From assembly GCA_937141995.1 (NCBI GenBank), contig CAKZQX010000012.1, positions 1 to 8,182 on the forward strand: a DNA stretch of 8,182 nucleotides, given 5' to 3'. Shown here in pieces: positions 6,974-8,182 of this stretch (within the stretch, counting starts at the first letter, position 1; each line of letters begins with the position of its first letter). The notes beneath the pieces are model-generated. The model was not told where the DNA came from, did not search any database, and saw nothing but the letters and a program-made list of their open reading frames with translations. The position numbers and the translations under genes are program-made. This DNA comes from an uncultured Chloroflexaceae bacterium. GTDB lineage: Bacteria > Chloroflexota > Chloroflexia > Chloroflexales > Chloroflexaceae.

Positions 6974-6978
6974 GGAGG
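6974..6978 (+). promoter_or_regulatory. Shine-Dalgarno site of the 57-aa ORF
   Basis: GGAGG within a G-run lies 8 nt before the ATG at 6987. It decides between this start and the in-frame ATG at 6969, which has no ribosome binding site and is followed by the GGAGG itself. Confidence 0.65.
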
Positions 6979-6986
6979 CAGGTGAC

Positions 6987-7160
6987 ATGCAGCACGTACC
7001 CGGCCTGGACATGGGCCTCGCTGCGCACGCGCCCGGCATCGGTACGGATGGCTATGTGCAACGCGGGATCTTCCCGCACTGGGCTGAGGATATCTGGTTT
7101 CTGCTACGCATCCCCGGTGCGCCGGCGCGACCTGTGCCGGCGCACCGGGTGACGGTGTGA
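6987..7160 (+). CDS. Small hypothetical protein, 57 aa
   Basis: A 57-aa ORF with a strong ribosome binding site, 34 nt after the Nudix-macro stop. The codons are biased to G/C in the third position, as in its neighbour, which supports real coding. No family is recognised. Visible features are a His- and Gly-rich N-terminal half and an aromatic core, GIFPHWAEDIWFLLRIPG (residues ~27-44), too short and too interrupted by charges for a membrane segment. The last ~15 codons (PGAPARPVPAHRV) are encoded by a 14-bp perfect inverted repeat, so the C-terminus may simply reflect a hairpin at the 3' end. Its position suggests co-transcription with the Nudix-macro gene. The alternative is an untranslated spacer carrying the hairpin. 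Confidence 0.5.
   Translation: MQHVPGLDMGLAAHAPGIGTDGYVQRGIFPHWAEDIWFLLRIPGAPARPVPAHRVTV
7113..7149. repeat. 14-bp perfect inverted repeat, very stable hairpin
   Basis: CCCGGTGCGCCGGC (7113-7126) is the exact reverse complement of GCCGGCGCACCGGG (7136-7149), with a 9-nt loop. It overlaps the 3' end of the 57-aa ORF, just before the next ribosome binding site at 7165. There is no T-tract, so classic intrinsic termination is unlikely. It could stabilise mRNA, set the ratio of the flanking genes, or be a REP-like repeat. Confidence 0.7.
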
Positions 7161-7164
7161 GCGC

Positions 7165-7170
7165 GGGGAG
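7165..7170 (+). promoter_or_regulatory. Shine-Dalgarno site just outside the fold-back repeat
   Basis: GGGGAG lies 7 nt before the ATG at 7178. The site lies outside the repeat arm that begins at 7175, while the start codon it serves lies inside it. This favours 7178 over the in-frame ATG at 7250 as the start of the 122-aa ORF. Confidence 0.55.
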
Positions 7171-7174
7171 CTAG

Positions 7175-7328
7175 AGAATGGAGAATGCACAATGGAGAAT
7201 GGAGAAGTTTCCACACCGACGCTTCCATGCCAACGAGCCAGCGATGGAGAACCAGCATGCGCAGCGGGACGAAACGACCACGCCGCATGCGTTCAATTAT
7301 CCATTCTCAATTATCCATGCTCAATTCT
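7175..7328. mobile_element. 154-bp fold-back (MITE-like) repeat element
   Basis: The left arm 7175-7203 matches the reverse complement of the right arm 7300-7328 at 24 of 29 positions. Each arm is itself built from short tandem units of the type GAGAATGGA / GGATAATTGA, and both are AT-richer than the surrounding DNA. The 96-nt interior holds a further inverted pair, GCATGCG (7255-7261) and CGCATGC (7284-7290). No transposase is present and no target-site duplication was established. It could be a non-autonomous element or an expanded repeat of short units. Confidence 0.6.
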
Positions 7329-7546
7329 TACAGCTGCGCCGGGTAGCCACCGACCTGGCGGCCCTGGAGCAGGCGCTGGCACCGTATGGCCTGGTGCCGC
7401 TGCACGATGACCCGACCCCACCGGCGCAGCGTGATGCGTGCGCAACGGGCTACACGGTCACCCGCACCGGCGCGGGGTATACCGTGATCGACGAGATGGG
7501 CCGGGTGGTCGCGGAGTCGGTGGATCTGGCGATGCGGCGGGCATGA
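7178..7546 (+). CDS. Hypothetical protein, 122 aa, with repeat-derived N-terminus
   Basis: No family is recognised. The C-terminal ~70 residues, LRRVATDLAALEQALAPYGL through GYTVTRTGAGYTVIDEMGRVVAE to AMRRA, look like a genuine small globular domain: a helix followed by two beta-strand pairs (YTVTRTG, YTVIDEMGRVV) and a final helix, with strong G/C third-position bias. The first ~50 residues (starting MENAQWRMEKF) are the translation of the fold-back repeat at 7175-7328 and look low in complexity and unrelated in style. The start at 7178 is favoured by GGGGAG at 7165-7170, and ATG at 7250 is the alternative. The gene is 17 nt after the 57-aa ORF and probably shares its transcript. The insertion may have replaced the original start, leaving either a rebuilt protein or a decayed gene. 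Confidence 0.55.
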   Translation: MENAQWRMEKFPHRRFHANEPAMENQHAQRDETTTPHAFNYPFSIIHAQFLQLRRVATDLAALEQALAPYGLVPLHDDPTPPAQRDACATGYTVTRTGAGYTVIDEMGRVVAESVDLAMRRA

Positions 7547-8106
7547 GCCGTGGGCGCATGTGCCGGTGGATGGGCTGGCGGGAGGCGGTGATGGGCGCTC
7601 AGGTGGCGGCTGTTTCTGGGAGGGACGCGCTGCTGTGCGTCCGCTGCCCGTCCCAATGCGGAACATACGGACCGGGAGCGGCAGCCGTTGCCGGTCCCAC
7701 TGACCACAGCGGGCGACACGGCAGCGGCAGCGCGGCGGGCGCTGATCACTGCCAGGCTGGACAGCGCTACACCGCACAGTACGATGCATGCCCGGCACGG
7801 CGCAGCCCCAGGCTCCCAGTCAGGCATCCGGCGACCCGGCCGGCGGCGTTTGGCAGGGCGCGCAGCGGGGATCGTCCGCTCCCGGGCCGCTGCGCGGCTA
7901 ATCGCTCCCTCCCCCGCTGCGCGGCCATCGGCCGGCGCGCCTCCGCCTGCTGCCGTACCCTCCGCGGCACGCCGCAACGCTCCGTTCCTGCGTCTCTCCG
8001 CTGCTCCGCTGGCTCCGGGCAAGGGCTCCGCGTCGCGCCACCCTGCCAAACGCCGTGTTCGACGGCAGCCAGGGCTGATCGGCCTCCATTTCATGCTACG
8101 ACGTGA
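7543..8106 (+). CDS. Doubtful ORF overlapping the previous stop codon, disrupted by repeats
   Basis: An ATG at 7543 overlaps the TGA of the 122-aa gene (ATGA), a layout typical of coupled genes, and the frame stays open to 8106 (187 aa). The first part (MSRGRMCRWMGWREAVMGAQ, then a CVRCPSQC cysteine cluster) could be coding. From 7844 on the translation is only the Arg/Ala/Pro-rich reading of a GC-rich inverted-repeat region and is not credible. All frames on both strands are long here because of composition. I give it as a weak possibility; the region may be non-coding throughout. Confidence 0.15.
   Translation: MSRGRMCRWMGWREAVMGAQVAAVSGRDALLCVRCPSQCGTYGPGAAAVAGPTDHSGRHGSGSAAGADHCQAGQRYTAQYDACPARRSPRLPVRHPATRPAAFGRARSGDRPLPGRCAANRSLPRCAAIGRRASACCRTLRGTPQRSVPASLRCSAGSGQGLRVAPPCQTPCSTAARADRPPFHATT
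7844..8055. repeat. GC-rich nested inverted-repeat region
   Basis: The ends are a 15-bp perfect inverted repeat: CGGCGTTTGGCAGGG (7844-7858) and CCCTGCCAAACGCCG (8041-8055), with imperfect pairing continuing inward. Inside, CGCGCAGCGGGG (7859-7870) pairs with CCCCGCTGCGCG (7912-7923), and CCGCTGCGCGGC occurs twice directly (7887-7898 and 7914-7925). The right half repeats TCCGCTG/GCTCCG units. The whole 212 bp could fold as a large branched structure. It resembles an intergenic palindromic repeat or non-autonomous element and contains no recognisable gene. Confidence 0.55.
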
Positions 8107-8182
8107 ACCCATGCATCGGGTACCACCCTTTGCACAGGCGCACGGCGTAGCGCAATGATCTGCATGCCGTCATAGTCAGCCG
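8091..8182 (-). CDS. Possible 3' end of a minus-strand gene entering from the right
   Basis: On the minus strand the frame is open from the window edge for 29 codons and stops at TGA (8093-8091). It reads ADYDGMQIIALRRAPVQRVV followed by PDAWVHVVA. The residue mix is ordinary for a protein, unlike the Arg/Ala-rich readings of the adjacent repeat region, and the stop falls shortly after the repeat ends. It is too short to assign to a family. If real, it would converge on the + strand cluster. Chance is not excluded. Confidence 0.25.
   Translation of the reverse strand, partial: ADYDGMQIIALRRAPVQRVVPDAWVHVVA

Noticed and set aside
6949..7152. + strand ORF starting with an ATGATG that overlaps the Nudix-macro stop
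   Set aside because: The overlap looks like translational coupling, but the frame gives a Trp/Arg/Ser-rich unlikely product. The frame starting at 6987 has a better ribosome binding site and better third-position bias.
7887..7925. Repeated CCGCTGCGCGGC units considered as a CRISPR-like array
   Set aside because: There are only two copies, the units are short and near-palindromic, there is no regular spacer series, and no cas gene is present.
7450..8112. 220-codon minus-strand ORF at the right end
   Set aside because: It is Arg/Ala/Gly-rich throughout, lies across inverted repeats, and overlaps the better-supported 122-aa gene. Long frames are expected by composition here.
7688..8158. 156-codon + strand ORF in the right-hand region
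   Set aside because: It is mostly an Ala/Arg/Pro reading of the palindromic region, with no good ribosome binding site and no recognised family. The first 30 or so codons look more normal but are not enough to call a gene.

Overview
The window is bacterial DNA that most resembles Chloroflexota of the Roseiflexus/Chloroflexus/Oscillochloris type. This is inferred from gene style, not from a search. The pointers are a serine/threonine kinase fused to a long WD40 tail, a TPR protein with the ARELLxxALxLxxxNExxWLWLSG pattern common in that phylum, a STAND-type ATPase remnant, a macro-domain gene, and generally high but patchy GC. All convincing genes lie on the + strand. No tRNA, rRNA, CRISPR array or transposase was recognised.

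Layout. Positions 1-343 hold the interrupted tail of an NB-ARC/STAND ATPase, which ends just after its sensor region. Positions 433-4815 form a tight two-gene operon. The first gene encodes a catalytically complete Ser/Thr kinase with an N-terminal four-cysteine zinc-knuckle-like motif and about 15 WD40-type repeats. The second encodes a NERD (nuclease-related) domain fused to a kinase fold whose catalytic residues are lost, so it is a probable pseudokinase. The stop codon of the first gene lies inside the Shine-Dalgarno sequence of the second. A 314-nt spacer follows, with a 7-bp hairpin, a doubtful 37-codon ORF and a possible extended -10 promoter. Next comes a short, AT-richer TPR-like gene (5130-5510) and another gene-poor spacer (5511-5809).

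A second compact cluster spans 5810-7546. It holds a fusion of a degenerate Nudix domain with an ADP-ribose-binding macro domain, then a 57-aa protein with a strong ribosome binding site, then a 122-aa protein whose start codon and first ~50 codons fall inside a 154-bp fold-back repeat. From 7547 to the end the DNA is very GC-rich and mostly non-coding in appearance. It contains a nested inverted-repeat structure (7844-8055) and possibly the last 29 codons of a minus-strand gene.

How the parts may work together (inference): the kinase with its WD40 platform could sense or scaffold a signal and phosphorylate or dock the NERD-pseudokinase, whose nuclease-like centre (D50, E63, K65) looks intact. 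NERD plus kinase architectures are known from PglW of the Pgl/BREX type 2 phage-defence systems, and STAND ATPases are common in defence islands, so a stress or defence role is reasonable but unproven. The Nudix-macro fusion, with both active sites altered, looks like an ADP-ribose/nucleotide-ligand reader rather than an enzyme.
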